From an uncultured Aquimarina sp. (GTDB lineage: Bacteria > Bacteroidota > Bacteroidia > Flavobacteriales > Flavobacteriaceae): a stretch of DNA of 39,858 nucleotides. Made by a program: the position numbers and the translations under genes. Every line of letters starts with the position of its first letter. The first letter of the stretch is position 1. The stretch covers positions 1 through 39,858 of the forward strand of contig CALLUJ010000103.1 in the NCBI GenBank assembly GCA_938011245.1. The letters run 5' to 3'. The notes under the pieces were generated by a model. The model worked only from the letters and a program-made list of their open reading frames with translations. It was not told the DNA's origin and made no database searches. Shown here one piece after another: positions 26,314 through 34,476 of the stretch.

Positions 26314-27483
26314 ATGAAGTTTAAATTTTCACTAGTAAATTTATTGTTTTTTGTAGGTTCTATTTCTGTATTTGCTCAATCTCCAAATCCAATTACAACA
26401 GCTTTACCCTTTTTGCAAATCGCAGCAGATGCGAGAGCAGGAGGTCTTGGAGATCAAGGAGTAGCGACATCTACAGACGTATTTTCGCAACAATGGAACT
26501 CTTCTAAATATGCGTTTGCAGAAAGGGGAATAGGTGTAGGAGTTAATATAACGCCATTTTTAACACAATTGGTGGACGATATTGTGCTAGCAAACCTAGT
26601 TGGATATAAAAAATTAGACGATCGAAGCTCAATTTCTGCAAGTTTTAGATATTTTAGTTTGGGAGAAATTGAGTTTAGAGATGGTCCAGACTCACAAGCA
26701 TTTGTTCAAAAACCAAATTCATTAAGTTTTGATGTGGCTTATTCATTAAAACTAAGCGATCATTTTGCAATGTCTGTAGCGGGAAGGTATTTGCGTTCAG
26801 ATTTAAGGTTGCAAACCTTAGAAGATTCGGATGCAAATGCAGGAAACGGTTTTGGAGTAGATATTTCAGGTTTTTATCAGAGCGATAAAATTCCATTTGC
26901 AAATTTTGACGGAAGATGGCGTGCAGGATTTGCAATTACTAATATTGGTCCTAAAATTTCTTTTAGTGAAGGGGAGGAGAGTTTCATTCCTACAAATCTT
27001 AGAATAGGTGGAGGGTTTGATTTTGGAATTGACTCTTATAATACAATACGTACGTCAATAGAACTTTCTAAGCTATTGGTGCCTACTCCACCAGTACCAA
27101 TTGATGCTAATGGAAACGGTGCGATTGATCCAGAAGAAAATAATGTGTTTGAAGAATTTAATGACCAAAGTGCTATAGGTGGTATTTTTGAGTCTTTTGG
27201 AGATGCTCCTAGAGGAGGAGAGGAAGAATTAGAAGAAATTACATACTCTGTTGGTGTGGAATACGATTACAATAATGTATTTGCATTACGAGTAGGTTAT
27301 TTTAACGAAAACGAAAATAAAGGAGCAAGACAATTTGTATCCTTAGGAGCAGGTTTTAAGTATACTTCTATAGGTTTAGATGTGTCTTATTTGTTTAATA
27401 CCTCTAGTGTGCCAAGTCCTTTAGAAGGAACACTCCGTTTTGGATTAACTTTTAGTTTTGGAGAAGATTATTCAGGTTATTAG
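26314..27483 (+). CDS. porV: Type IX secretion outer-membrane protein PorV (LptO)
   Basis: Outer-membrane beta-barrel of the FadL-like fold that carries cargo from the SprA translocon to the attachment complex with PorU. 389 residues with signal peptide ending SVFAQ. Family features are PFLQIAADARAGGLGDQGVA after the signal peptide, repeated amphipathic strands, and the C-terminal strand ending in GLTFSFGED. Residues 264-275 read DANGNGAIDPEE, an EF-hand-like calcium loop in a predicted external or long loop. It follows porU by 42 bases and is closed by a strong terminator. Confidence 0.96.
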   Translation: MKFKFSLVNLLFFVGSISVFAQSPNPITTALPFLQIAADARAGGLGDQGVATSTDVFSQQWNSSKYAFAERGIGVGVNITPFLTQLVDDIVLANLVGYKKLDDRSSISASFRYFSLGEIEFRDGPDSQAFVQKPNSLSFDVAYSLKLSDHFAMSVAGRYLRSDLRLQTLEDSDANAGNGFGVDISGFYQSDKIPFANFDGRWRAGFAITNIGPKISFSEGEESFIPTNLRIGGGFDFGIDSYNTIRTSIELSKLLVPTPPVPIDANGNGAIDPEENNVFEEFNDQSAIGGIFESFGDAPRGGEEELEEITYSVGVEYDYNNVFALRVGYFNENENKGARQFVSLGAGFKYTSIGLDVSYLFNTSSVPSPLEGTLRFGLTFSFGEDYSGY

Positions 27484-27502
27484 AAATTAAATAAACAATA
27501 AG

Positions 27503-27539
27503 AAAATGCCATTCTTTTTTTTGAGAATGGCATTTTTTT
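27503..27539 (+). terminator. Strong intrinsic terminator after porV
   Basis: AAAATGCCATTCT (27503-27515) pairs perfectly with AGAATGGCATTTT (27524-27536), 13 bases, then the T-run continues to 27539. The A-run at the left makes it possibly bidirectional. Confidence 0.92.
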
Positions 27540-27702
27540 GTTTGTAAAAGCGATGTTATTTAATCTTTTCTTGTGGATAATAAAGATTTTGATACTTTTT
27601 TTAATAAAATAATACATTTTTTAAAATTCATTTTAAAAATAGAAACCGTTTTATTCCGTATTTTTATCGTACAGCTATAAAACTTATCTAAAGTGAATAT
27701 GC

Positions 27703-27756
27703 TATTTTTGCAATAATCGCAAAACCATATCCATTAGTTTGGCGATGTTAATTTTG
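27703..27756 (+). promoter_or_regulatory. pdhA: Two -7 boxes and an inverted repeat upstream of pdhA
   Basis: TATTTTTG (27703-27710) and TAATTTTG (27749-27756) both match TAnnTTTG, giving leaders of roughly 55 or 10 bases. TTTTGC (27706-27711) and GCAAAA (27719-27724), 7 bases apart, form an inverted repeat over the first box and could be an operator. Neither box has a clear -33 TTG. Confidence 0.4.
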
Positions 27757-27773
27757 AACCTTATTAGAATCTA

Positions 27774-28772
27774 ATGAAAAAAATAACCAAAGAGGTGTAC
27801 CTAAGATGGTACGAAGACATGCTTTTCTGGAGAAAGTTTGAAGATAAACTAGCTCAGGTATATATTCAACAAAAAGTAAGAGGATTCTTGCATTTGTATA
27901 ACGGTCAAGAAGCAATTCTAGCAGGAGCGCTCCATGCTATGGATACTACAAAAGATCGTATGATAACTGCATATAGGAACCATGTACAGCCTATTGGTAT
28001 GGGAGAAGATCCTAAACGTGTAATGGCAGAGTTATATGGGAAAGAAACAGGGACTTCTAAAGGAATGGGAGGTTCTATGCATATTTTTTCTAAAGAACAT
28101 CGTTTTTATGGAGGTCATGGTATTGTAGGAGGTCAAATTCCATTAGGGGCAGGATTAGCCTTTGCAGATAAATACTTTGATAGGGATAATGTAACCCTAA
28201 CTTTTTTTGGTGACGGAGCGGCAAGGCAAGGATCGTTACACGAATCTTTTAATTTAGCGATGCTTTGGAATTTACCAGTGGTTTTTTGTGTTGAAAACAA
28301 CCAATACGCTATGGGTACATCTGTAGAAAGAACAGCAAACCATACTGATATTTGGAAGTTAGGCTTAGGGTATGAAATGCCATGTAAACCAGTAGATGCA
28401 ATGAATCCAATTAGTGTGGCAGAAGCTTTTGATGAGGCTATTACACGTGCTAGAACAGGAGGAGGACCAACATTTTTGGAGTTAAAAACATATCGTTATA
28501 GAGGACATTCAATGAGTGATGCTCAAAAATATCGAACAAAAGAAGAAGTAGCTGAATATCAAAAAATTGATCCCATTACTCAGGTTTTAGATGTTATTAA
28601 GAATAAAAAATACGCTTCAGCAAAACAAATTGAAGAAATAGATAAGCGAGTAAAAGAACGTGTTGCTGAATGTCAAAAATTTGCAGAGGAATCACCATTT
28701 CCAAAACCACAGCAAATGTACGATATGGTGTACGAGCAAGAAGATTACCCATTTTTACCACATAAAATATAA
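27774..28772 (+). CDS. pdhA: Pyruvate dehydrogenase E1 component, alpha subunit
   Basis: Thiamine-diphosphate-binding half of E1, which decarboxylates pyruvate and acetylates the lipoyl groups of E2. 332 residues. The thiamine diphosphate/Mg motif runs from GDGAARQGSLHESFNLAM (from 146) to ENNQYAMGTS; the phosphorylation-loop region RYRGHSMSDAQKYRTKEE is conserved. The E1 beta subunit is not in this window, which is common in flavobacteria, where it is encoded elsewhere. E2 follows after 8 bases and is surely co-transcribed. Confidence 0.96.
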   Translation: MKKITKEVYLRWYEDMLFWRKFEDKLAQVYIQQKVRGFLHLYNGQEAILAGALHAMDTTKDRMITAYRNHVQPIGMGEDPKRVMAELYGKETGTSKGMGGSMHIFSKEHRFYGGHGIVGGQIPLGAGLAFADKYFDRDNVTLTFFGDGAARQGSLHESFNLAMLWNLPVVFCVENNQYAMGTSVERTANHTDIWKLGLGYEMPCKPVDAMNPISVAEAFDEAITRARTGGGPTFLELKTYRYRGHSMSDAQKYRTKEEVAEYQKIDPITQVLDVIKNKKYASAKQIEEIDKRVKERVAECQKFAEESPFPKPQQMYDMVYEQEDYPFLPHKI

Positions 28773-28780
28773 TTGAAGAT

Positions 28781-30385
28781 ATGGCAACAGTAATAAATAT
28801 GCCTCGTTTGAGTGATACTATGGAAGAAGGAACCGTAGCATCATGGTTAAAAAATGTTGGAGATAAAGTAGCAGAAGGAGATATTTTGGCAGAAATAGAA
28901 ACCGATAAGGCTACTATGGAATTTGAATCCTTTTACGAAGGAGTCTTGCTGCATGTTGGGGTAAATGAAGGAGATACGGCACCTGTAGATCAGTTGTTGT
29001 GTATTATTGGTAAGGAAGGAGAGGATATAAGTGATTTACTTTTAGGAGAAGGAAGTGTAGAGCAAAATAATACGACGACTTCTCAAGAACAAGTAGAAGA
29101 AGTTTCTGTAGTTAGTACCGAAATTCCCACAGGAGTAGAGGTTATTACGATGCCTCGTTTAAGTGATACTATGGAAGAAGGAACTGTGGCAACATGGTTA
29201 AAACAAATAGGAGATTCGGTTTCTGAAGGAGATATTTTAGCAGAAATAGAAACCGATAAAGCTACTATGGAATTTGAGTCTTTTTACTCAGGTACACTAC
29301 TACATATTGGAGTAGAGGAAGGGCAAACAGCACCAGTGGAAAGTTTGTTAGCTATTATAGGTCCTGCAGGAACAGATGTTTCAACATTAAAAGAAGGAGT
29401 GTCAACAAAACCTAAAGATGTTGAATCAACTCAACCAGTATCAGTTTCTACAGTAGAGGCTTCTAAAGAAGAAGATGTTGTGGTTGTAGGTGGGGGACGA
29501 GTATTTGCTTCGCCTTTAGCTAAAAAAATAGCGGCAGATAAAGGAATTAACTTATCTCAAGTAAAAGGAACAGGCGAGAATGGTCGTATAATTAAAAAAG
29601 ATGTAGAAAACTTTACATCAACCTCAACAGTAAATGCGCCAGTTTTAAAAACGGAAAAAACAAGCAATGTAGTAGCTCCACAATTCTATACTCCAGTAGG
29701 AGAACAAATTTTTGAAGAAACTAAAAATTCTTCTATGCGTAAAACTATTGCGCGTAGATTAGGAGAATCTAAATTTACAGCACCGCACTATTACCTAACC
29801 CTAGAGGTAGATATGACTAATGCAATAGCATCACGTAAATTGATTAATGCAGTGCCAGATGTAAAAGTTTCTTTTAACGATTTAGTAGTGAAAGCTTCTG
29901 CGATGGCATTACAAAAACATCCACAAGTAAATACACAGTGGACAGATGCAGTTACTCGTATAGCAAAGCATATTAGTATTGGTGTAGCTGTGGCTGTTGA
30001 AGACGGTTTGGTGGTGCCAGTATTACCATTTACAGATCAAATGAGTTTGACTCAAATTGGAGCTAATGTTCGAACATTAGCAGGTAAAGCAAAAGATAAA
30101 AAATTAACTCCGGCAGAAATGGACGGAAGTACATTTACAGTATCTAATTTAGGAATGTTTGGAATTACGTCGTTTACAAGTATAATTAACCAACCTAATT
30201 CTGCAATCCTTTCTGTTGGTGCTATTGTAGAAAAACCAGTTGTTAAGAACGGACAAATTGTTGTAGGAAATACTATGACGTTAAGTTTGGCTTGTGATCA
30301 TCGTACCATAGATGGAGCTACAGGAGCAGCGTTTTTACAAACACTAAAAACATACTTAGAAAACCCAGTAACTATGTTAGCGTAG
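28781..30385 (+). CDS. Pyruvate dehydrogenase E2, dihydrolipoamide acetyltransferase
   Basis: Core of the pyruvate dehydrogenase complex; moves acetyl groups from lipoyl-lysine to CoA. 534 residues. Two lipoyl domains are seen, each with ETDKATMEFES; the lipoylated lysines are about K43 and K160. A peripheral subunit-binding domain follows (FASPLAKKIA to GRIIKKDVENF, about 245-285), then the catalytic domain from about 310, ending with CDHRTIDGATGAAF, which holds the catalytic His. The linkers are rich in Val, Ser, Thr and Glu. The two lipoyl domains are near copies at the DNA level. A terminator follows. Confidence 0.96.
   Translation: MATVINMPRLSDTMEEGTVASWLKNVGDKVAEGDILAEIETDKATMEFESFYEGVLLHVGVNEGDTAPVDQLLCIIGKEGEDISDLLLGEGSVEQNNTTTSQEQVEEVSVVSTEIPTGVEVITMPRLSDTMEEGTVATWLKQIGDSVSEGDILAEIETDKATMEFESFYSGTLLHIGVEEGQTAPVESLLAIIGPAGTDVSTLKEGVSTKPKDVESTQPVSVSTVEASKEEDVVVVGGGRVFASPLAKKIAADKGINLSQVKGTGENGRIIKKDVENFTSTSTVNAPVLKTEKTSNVVAPQFYTPVGEQIFEETKNSSMRKTIARRLGESKFTAPHYYLTLEVDMTNAIASRKLINAVPDVKVSFNDLVVKASAMALQKHPQVNTQWTDAVTRIAKHISIGVAVAVEDGLVVPVLPFTDQMSLTQIGANVRTLAGKAKDKKLTPAEMDGSTFTVSNLGMFGITSFTSIINQPNSAILSVGAIVEKPVVKNGQIVVGNTMTLSLACDHRTIDGATGAAFLQTLKTYLENPVTMLA
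28799..29290 (+). repeat. Direct repeat of the lipoyl-domain coding sequence
   Basis: The block from 28799 recurs from 29150, an offset of 351 bases. Long runs are identical or differ only at third positions (for instance ATGCCTCGTTTGAGTG against ATGCCTCGTTTAAGTG, and the segment coding for ETDKATMEFES). It reflects duplication of the lipoyl domain and is a possible site of recombination. Confidence 0.8.
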
Positions 30386-30406
30386 TTGTTTTAGGAAATG
30401 ATTTTG

Positions 30407-30442
30407 ACAAAAACCTCGCTTTTAAGTGAGGTTTTTGTTTTT
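30407..30442 (+). terminator. Intrinsic terminator after the E2 gene
   Basis: ACAAAAACCTCGCTT (30407-30421) pairs with AAGTGAGGTTTTTGT (30424-30438) with one G-T wobble, followed by further T. The A-run at the left could make it work in both directions. Confidence 0.88.
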
Positions 30443-30497
30443 AATAATCTATTATATTTAGATTTTAAAAAGAAGAATAAATAAGAAGTTAATAACC

Positions 30498-31265
30498 ATG
30501 ATTTTTACAGATACACATTCTCATATTTATAGTGATGCTTTTTTTGAAGATCAAGAACAAATGATACAAAGAGCCTTTGATGCAGGAGTAGAGCGTATTT
30601 TTGTGCCAGCAATAGATTCCGAAACAACAAATGCGATGTTTCAAATTCAAGAAAAGTATCCCGAAAATGTTTTTTTAATGATGGGACTTCACCCTACATA
30701 TGTTAAAGAGAATTATAAAAATGAACTGATGCATGTGAAGAATCAATTGTCTCAAAAAAAGTTTTATGCCGTTGGGGAAATAGGTATGGATTTGTATTGG
30801 GATAAGAGCTATAAGAAAGAGCAGCAAGAAGCTTTTCATTTTCAAATTGAATTGGCAAAAAAATATCACTTACCAATAAATATTCATTGCAGAGAAGCTT
30901 TTGAGGAGACATTTGAAGTTTTAGAAGCGAATAAGGGAGCTGATTTGTCGGGAATATTTCATTGTTTTACAGGAAACAAAGAGCAAGCATTAAAGGCTAT
31001 TGATTGTGGTATGAAATTAGGGATAGGAGGAGTAATTACGTTTAAGAATGGTAAGATAGACCAGTTTTTGAAAGAAATACCTCTAGAGCATATCGTGTTA
31101 GAAACCGATGCGCCTTATTTGGCTCCAGTGCCTTATAGAGGTAAGAGGAACGAATCTTCTTATGTGGTTAATGTGGCAGAAAAATTAGCAACTATTTACA
31201 ATATTTCGTTAGATGAAATAGCAAAAATTACTACTCAAAATTCTAAAGCTGTTTTTGGGATTTAG
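30498..31265 (+). CDS. TatD-family metal-dependent hydrolase
   Basis: 255-residue cytoplasmic TIM-barrel hydrolase; family members are 3'-5' exonucleases or D-aminoacyl-tRNA editing enzymes. Metal ligands are in place: DTHSHIY (H7, H9), AVGEIGMDLYW (Glu), INIHCREA, GIFHCFTG and LETDAPYLAPVPYRGKRNE. Length is standard. It lies downstream of a terminator and 47 bases before the asparaginase gene. Substrate cannot be fixed from sequence. Confidence 0.94.
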   Translation: MIFTDTHSHIYSDAFFEDQEQMIQRAFDAGVERIFVPAIDSETTNAMFQIQEKYPENVFLMMGLHPTYVKENYKNELMHVKNQLSQKKFYAVGEIGMDLYWDKSYKKEQQEAFHFQIELAKKYHLPINIHCREAFEETFEVLEANKGADLSGIFHCFTGNKEQALKAIDCGMKLGIGGVITFKNGKIDQFLKEIPLEHIVLETDAPYLAPVPYRGKRNESSYVVNVAEKLATIYNISLDEIAKITTQNSKAVFGI

Positions 31266-31312
31266 CCATGTTTAAAGCTATTTTAAAAACGAATTTATTA
31301 AATTGGTAAGAT

Positions 31313-32326
31313 ATGGAAGAATCTATATTGCTAATTTATACAGGAGGAACTATTGGAATGGTTTTAAATGAGGACTTAGGGCTTTTAGAGCCGTTTAACT
31401 TCGATAATTTACTTAAGCAAATACCACAATTACAAAAATTTGATGCCCATATTAATACAATTAGCGTAGAAGTCCCTAAGGATTCTGCAACAATGCGATT
31501 TAAAGACTGGGTGGAATTGGGGCAATTAATCTTCGATAACTATTACTCATATTCTGGTTTTGTAGTGCTTCATGGTACAGATACTATGGCTTATACAACC
31601 TCTGCATTAAGCTTTATGTTTTCTAATTTAAGAAAGCCAATTATATTTACGGGATCTCAATTACCTATTGGGGAAGTGCGTACAGATGCTATTGAAAATG
31701 TGTTAACATCTATTGAACTAGCACTGTTGAAAGAAAAAGGAAGGCCTTTAATTAATGAAGTGTGTCTTTATTTTGGAAATCAATTATTTAGAGGAAATTG
31801 TGTTACTAAAATTAGTAGCGAGAATTTTAACGCTTTTGTGTCCCCACATTGTCCTGTATTAGCTACTTCTAATATTAAGTTAGAGGTTAATAAGTCGTTG
31901 CTTATGTCAAATAAAGGCTCCCTTTTATTTTCATCGGAGTTGGGTAGTTCAGTGTTTGTTTATAAAATACATCCTGCAATTTCAAAAGATCAATTCGAAA
32001 AAGTGTGTGAATTTGTAAAATTTAAAGTTTTGATTATAGAATCTTATGGGGCGGGAACTGTATTTTTAGAAAATTGGTTTGTAAAAAACTTAGAAATGTT
32101 AATTTCTAAAGGAATTTTTGTAATTAATGTTTCTCAATGTGTATTTGGTAAAGTAGATTTTTTATATGAAAGCTCTAAGGTGCTGTTGGATAGCGGTTTA
32201 ATTAGTTCTGGATCTATGACATTGGAAGCTGTAATTACTAAATCGATGCATTTATTAGCTAAAAATTTGAAAAGTAAAGAGTTTAAAACTCAATTTCTTA
32301 CAAATACAGCAAAAGAGTTGTGCTAA
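31313..32326 (+). CDS. Type I (cytoplasmic) L-asparaginase
   Basis: Hydrolyses asparagine to aspartate and ammonia. 337 residues, without a signal peptide, so cytoplasmic like E. coli AnsA. The first catalytic Thr lies in YTGGTIGM (residues 9-16) and the second in VLHGTDTMAYT; GEVRTDAIENV and ESYGAGTVF are further family motifs. It probably shares a transcript with the TatD gene. No asparagine uptake gene is adjacent. Confidence 0.94.
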   Translation: MEESILLIYTGGTIGMVLNEDLGLLEPFNFDNLLKQIPQLQKFDAHINTISVEVPKDSATMRFKDWVELGQLIFDNYYSYSGFVVLHGTDTMAYTTSALSFMFSNLRKPIIFTGSQLPIGEVRTDAIENVLTSIELALLKEKGRPLINEVCLYFGNQLFRGNCVTKISSENFNAFVSPHCPVLATSNIKLEVNKSLLMSNKGSLLFSSELGSSVFVYKIHPAISKDQFEKVCEFVKFKVLIIESYGAGTVFLENWFVKNLEMLISKGIFVINVSQCVFGKVDFLYESSKVLLDSGLISSGSMTLEAVITKSMHLLAKNLKSKEFKTQFLTNTAKELC

Positions 32327-32411
32327 ATTTTACTTTATACTTTACTAAATCAGTATTTTTTTATTTATTTGTTATCCTAATCATTATAGTTTACTAAATT
32401 TGACGACTAGG

Positions 32412-32427
32412 TAATTTTGTATATTGC
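32412..32427 (+). promoter_or_regulatory. Candidate promoter region of the exb operon
   Basis: TAATTTTG (32412-32419) matches TAnnTTTG. The adjoining TATATTGC (32420-32427) has a TTG 17 bases upstream (32400-32402) but differs from the consensus. The leader would be about 65-70 bases. Two copies of TTTACTAAAT lie upstream (32341-32350, 32390-32399). Confidence 0.4.
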
Positions 32428-32495
32428 AAAAGCGTTCTTTAGATTAGAACAAAAAATAATTTTAATAAAACTTATAATTCTTAAGACTTAGACTA

Positions 32496-33275
32496 ATGAA
32501 AAAAATCTTTTCAATTTTAGCTATCGCTGGAGCCATGACTTTCGGTAGTGTGGTAAATGCAACAACAACTGCGGCAACGGTTGAAACTACAACAGTAGCA
32601 ACAGCAATTCAAGAAGATGCAAGTGCATCTCCTGCAGAAGAAGTTTCTTTTCATCAAGGCCTTAAAAAGCGCTTTATTGAGGGGGGGCCAGAATTTATGG
32701 GAATTGTATTAATTTGTTTAATTTTAGGATTAGCTATTGCAATTGAAAGGATTATATATTTAAACTTAGCAACTACCAATACGGGAAAACTTCAGAAAAA
32801 TGTAGAAGATGCTTTAGCTAGTGGAGGTGTAGAAGCAGCAAAGGAAGTATGTCGAAATACTAAAGGGCCTGTAGCTTCTATTTACTATCAGGGATTAGAT
32901 CGCGCAGACGAGAGTTTAGAAGCAGCAGAAAAAGCGGTAGTTTCTTACGGAGGAGTACAAATGGGACAATTAGAGAAAAACGTTTCTTGGTTATCTTTAT
33001 TTATTGCACTAGCTCCAATGCTTGGTTTTATGGGTACAGTAATTGGTATGATTCAAGCCTTTGATAAAATTGAGCAAGCCGGAGATATGGATCCAGCATT
33101 AGTTGCAGGAGGTATTAAAGTAGCCCTATTAACAACAGTATTTGGATTAGTTGTGGCTATTATTCTTCAAATTTTTTACAATTACATTGTAGCAAAAATT
33201 GATTCTATCGTAAACAATATGGAAGATGCTTCTATTACGTTAATCGATATTTTAGTAGCTAACAAGAAGAAGTAA
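32496..33275 (+). CDS. exbB: ExbB/TolQ/MotA-family proton channel protein
   Basis: Inner-membrane channel subunit that uses the proton-motive force to drive TonB-type transport. 259 residues. An N-terminal hydrophobic segment with an Ala-rich, signal-like end (residues 1-25) and a Thr-rich linker come first, then the first core helix (FMGIVLICLILGLAIAIERI). The two C-terminal core helices LSLFIALAPMLGFMGTVIGMIQAF and VALLTTVFGLVVAIILQIFYNY carry the conserved pore residues. The extended N-terminus is usual for Bacteroidota. It opens a four-gene operon; a long hairpin separates it from the next gene. Confidence 0.93.
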   Translation: MKKIFSILAIAGAMTFGSVVNATTTAATVETTTVATAIQEDASASPAEEVSFHQGLKKRFIEGGPEFMGIVLICLILGLAIAIERIIYLNLATTNTGKLQKNVEDALASGGVEAAKEVCRNTKGPVASIYYQGLDRADESLEAAEKAVVSYGGVQMGQLEKNVSWLSLFIALAPMLGFMGTVIGMIQAFDKIEQAGDMDPALVAGGIKVALLTTVFGLVVAIILQIFYNYIVAKIDSIVNNMEDASITLIDILVANKKK

Positions 33276-33278
33276 TTG

Positions 33279-33324
33279 ATTTTAGTAAGAAAACTTCACG
33301 TAAGTTTTCTTACTAAAATTTTTG
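33279..33324 (+). terminator. 18-base perfect hairpin with T-run inside the exb operon
   Basis: ATTTTAGTAAGAAAACTT (33279-33296) pairs perfectly with AAGTTTTCTTACTAAAAT (33302-33319) around loop CACGT, then TTTTTG. It lies 4 bases after the exbB stop and 46 before the next gene. It may act as a partial terminator or as a 3' stabiliser of exbB mRNA. Confidence 0.8.
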
Positions 33325-33369
33325 TAAACTCTCTATAAGTTTAAGCTTGTAGAATAAACAAAAGAACAC

Positions 33370-33840
33370 ATGAAAATTTCAAAAATTTTATCATACATAG
33401 TTCTTGCAGTTGGTGTTATCTCTGCGGCGTTATTATTCAAAATGAATAATGGTTTCGATACTTTGATGACCGAAGCTGGTGCTACTGAAGCACGAGAACT
33501 ACCACTAGGAGCTTCTATACCAGAAGTAAGTCCATTGTACAATATGGCATTGGTAATTATTGGACTATTAATTATAGCTACTTTAGTAACTATTGTTGGA
33601 GGGTTAATTAAAAATCCATCAAGTTTAAAAAAGACATTGTTAGGAGTGGTTATTTTCTTAGTAATTGGGGGTATCGCCTACGGCATTTCTAGTGGAACTG
33701 AAATGGCATTAAAAGACAACATAGTTTCTGCAAGTGCAGTACGTTGGGCAGATGCTGGAATTATAGCTTTTTACTTTTTTATTGTAATAGCTATTGCAGC
33801 TATTGTTTGGGGAGGAATTAGAAAATCAATCAGTAAGTAA
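33370..33840 (+). CDS. Four-helix membrane protein of the exb operon, function unknown
   Basis: 156 residues with four hydrophobic helices (ILSYIVLAVGVISAALLF, MALVIIGLLIIATLVTIVGGLI, TLLGVVIFLVIGGIAYGI, AGIIAFYFFIVIAIAAIVWGGI). I know no functional name for it, although similar proteins sit between exbB and exbD in Bacteroidota. The segment between helices one and two (about 30 residues with TEAGATEARELP) should be periplasmic. exbD follows after 7 bases, so it is surely co-transcribed and may be a channel accessory subunit. That role is inference. Confidence 0.75.
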   Translation: MKISKILSYIVLAVGVISAALLFKMNNGFDTLMTEAGATEARELPLGASIPEVSPLYNMALVIIGLLIIATLVTIVGGLIKNPSSLKKTLLGVVIFLVIGGIAYGISSGTEMALKDNIVSASAVRWADAGIIAFYFFIVIAIAAIVWGGIRKSISK

Positions 33841-33847
33841 TTAAGAT

Positions 33848-34450
33848 ATGGCAAAAAGATCAGCACCAGAGGTAAATGCAGGTTCTATGGCAGATATCGC
33901 ATTCTTACTTCTTATCTTTTTCTTGGTAACAACTACTATAGAATCGGATACAGGAATGAATAGAAAATTACCTCCAAAATTACCAGAGAATATTGATCCA
34001 CCTAATATTAAGGAAAAAAACTTATTTGCTATTATTGTAAATAAGAGCAATGATTTGTTGGTAGAAGAGCAGCCTATGGAATTGAAAGATTTGCGTGAGG
34101 CAACCATTGCTTTTTTAGATAATGGAGGGGACGGTAGTTGTAAGTATTGTAAAGGGAAAAGAGATTCGGAATCTTCTGATAATCCAAATAAAGCAGTAGT
34201 TTCATTACAAAATAGTAGAGAAACTAATTATGCTTCTTATATAGCTATTACTAATGAGGTATTAGCTGGATATAAGTTTTTGCGTAATAGAGAAGCTAAG
34301 CGTATTTATGGAATTACTTACGACGATTTAGTACAACAGTATAAAGACGCGGAAGCAGATTCTCCAGAAGAAGAAGCCTGGAAAACGAAAAGAGATGCTA
34401 TTAAGGATATGTTTCCAGAAAAATTCTCTGAAGCAGAAGCTAAAGAATAA
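33848..34450 (+). CDS. exbD: ExbD-family transport protein with CxxC insert
   Basis: Single-pass inner-membrane protein that works with ExbB. 200 residues, longer than the proteobacterial protein (about 140). N-terminal region APEVNAGSMADIAFLLLIFFLVTTTI contains the membrane helix with the conserved Asp (SMADIAF). The periplasmic part holds an insert, GSCKYCKGKRDSES, with a CxxC pair that could form a disulfide, and ends in a Glu/Lys-rich tail. A second exbD follows after 26 bases. Confidence 0.92.
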   Translation: MAKRSAPEVNAGSMADIAFLLLIFFLVTTTIESDTGMNRKLPPKLPENIDPPNIKEKNLFAIIVNKSNDLLVEEQPMELKDLREATIAFLDNGGDGSCKYCKGKRDSESSDNPNKAVVSLQNSRETNYASYIAITNEVLAGYKFLRNREAKRIYGITYDDLVQQYKDAEADSPEEEAWKTKRDAIKDMFPEKFSEAEAKE

Positions 34451-34476
34451 TGTAAATCATTTAAAAGAAATTTGTA

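Noticed and set aside
32331..32360. Terminator after the asparaginase gene
   Set aside because: Only a 5-base AT stem (ATACT/AGTAT) precedes the T-run; too weak to call.
33841..34107. 88-codon minus-strand frame over the first exbD
   Set aside because: It mirrors the conserved exbD membrane helix on the other strand.
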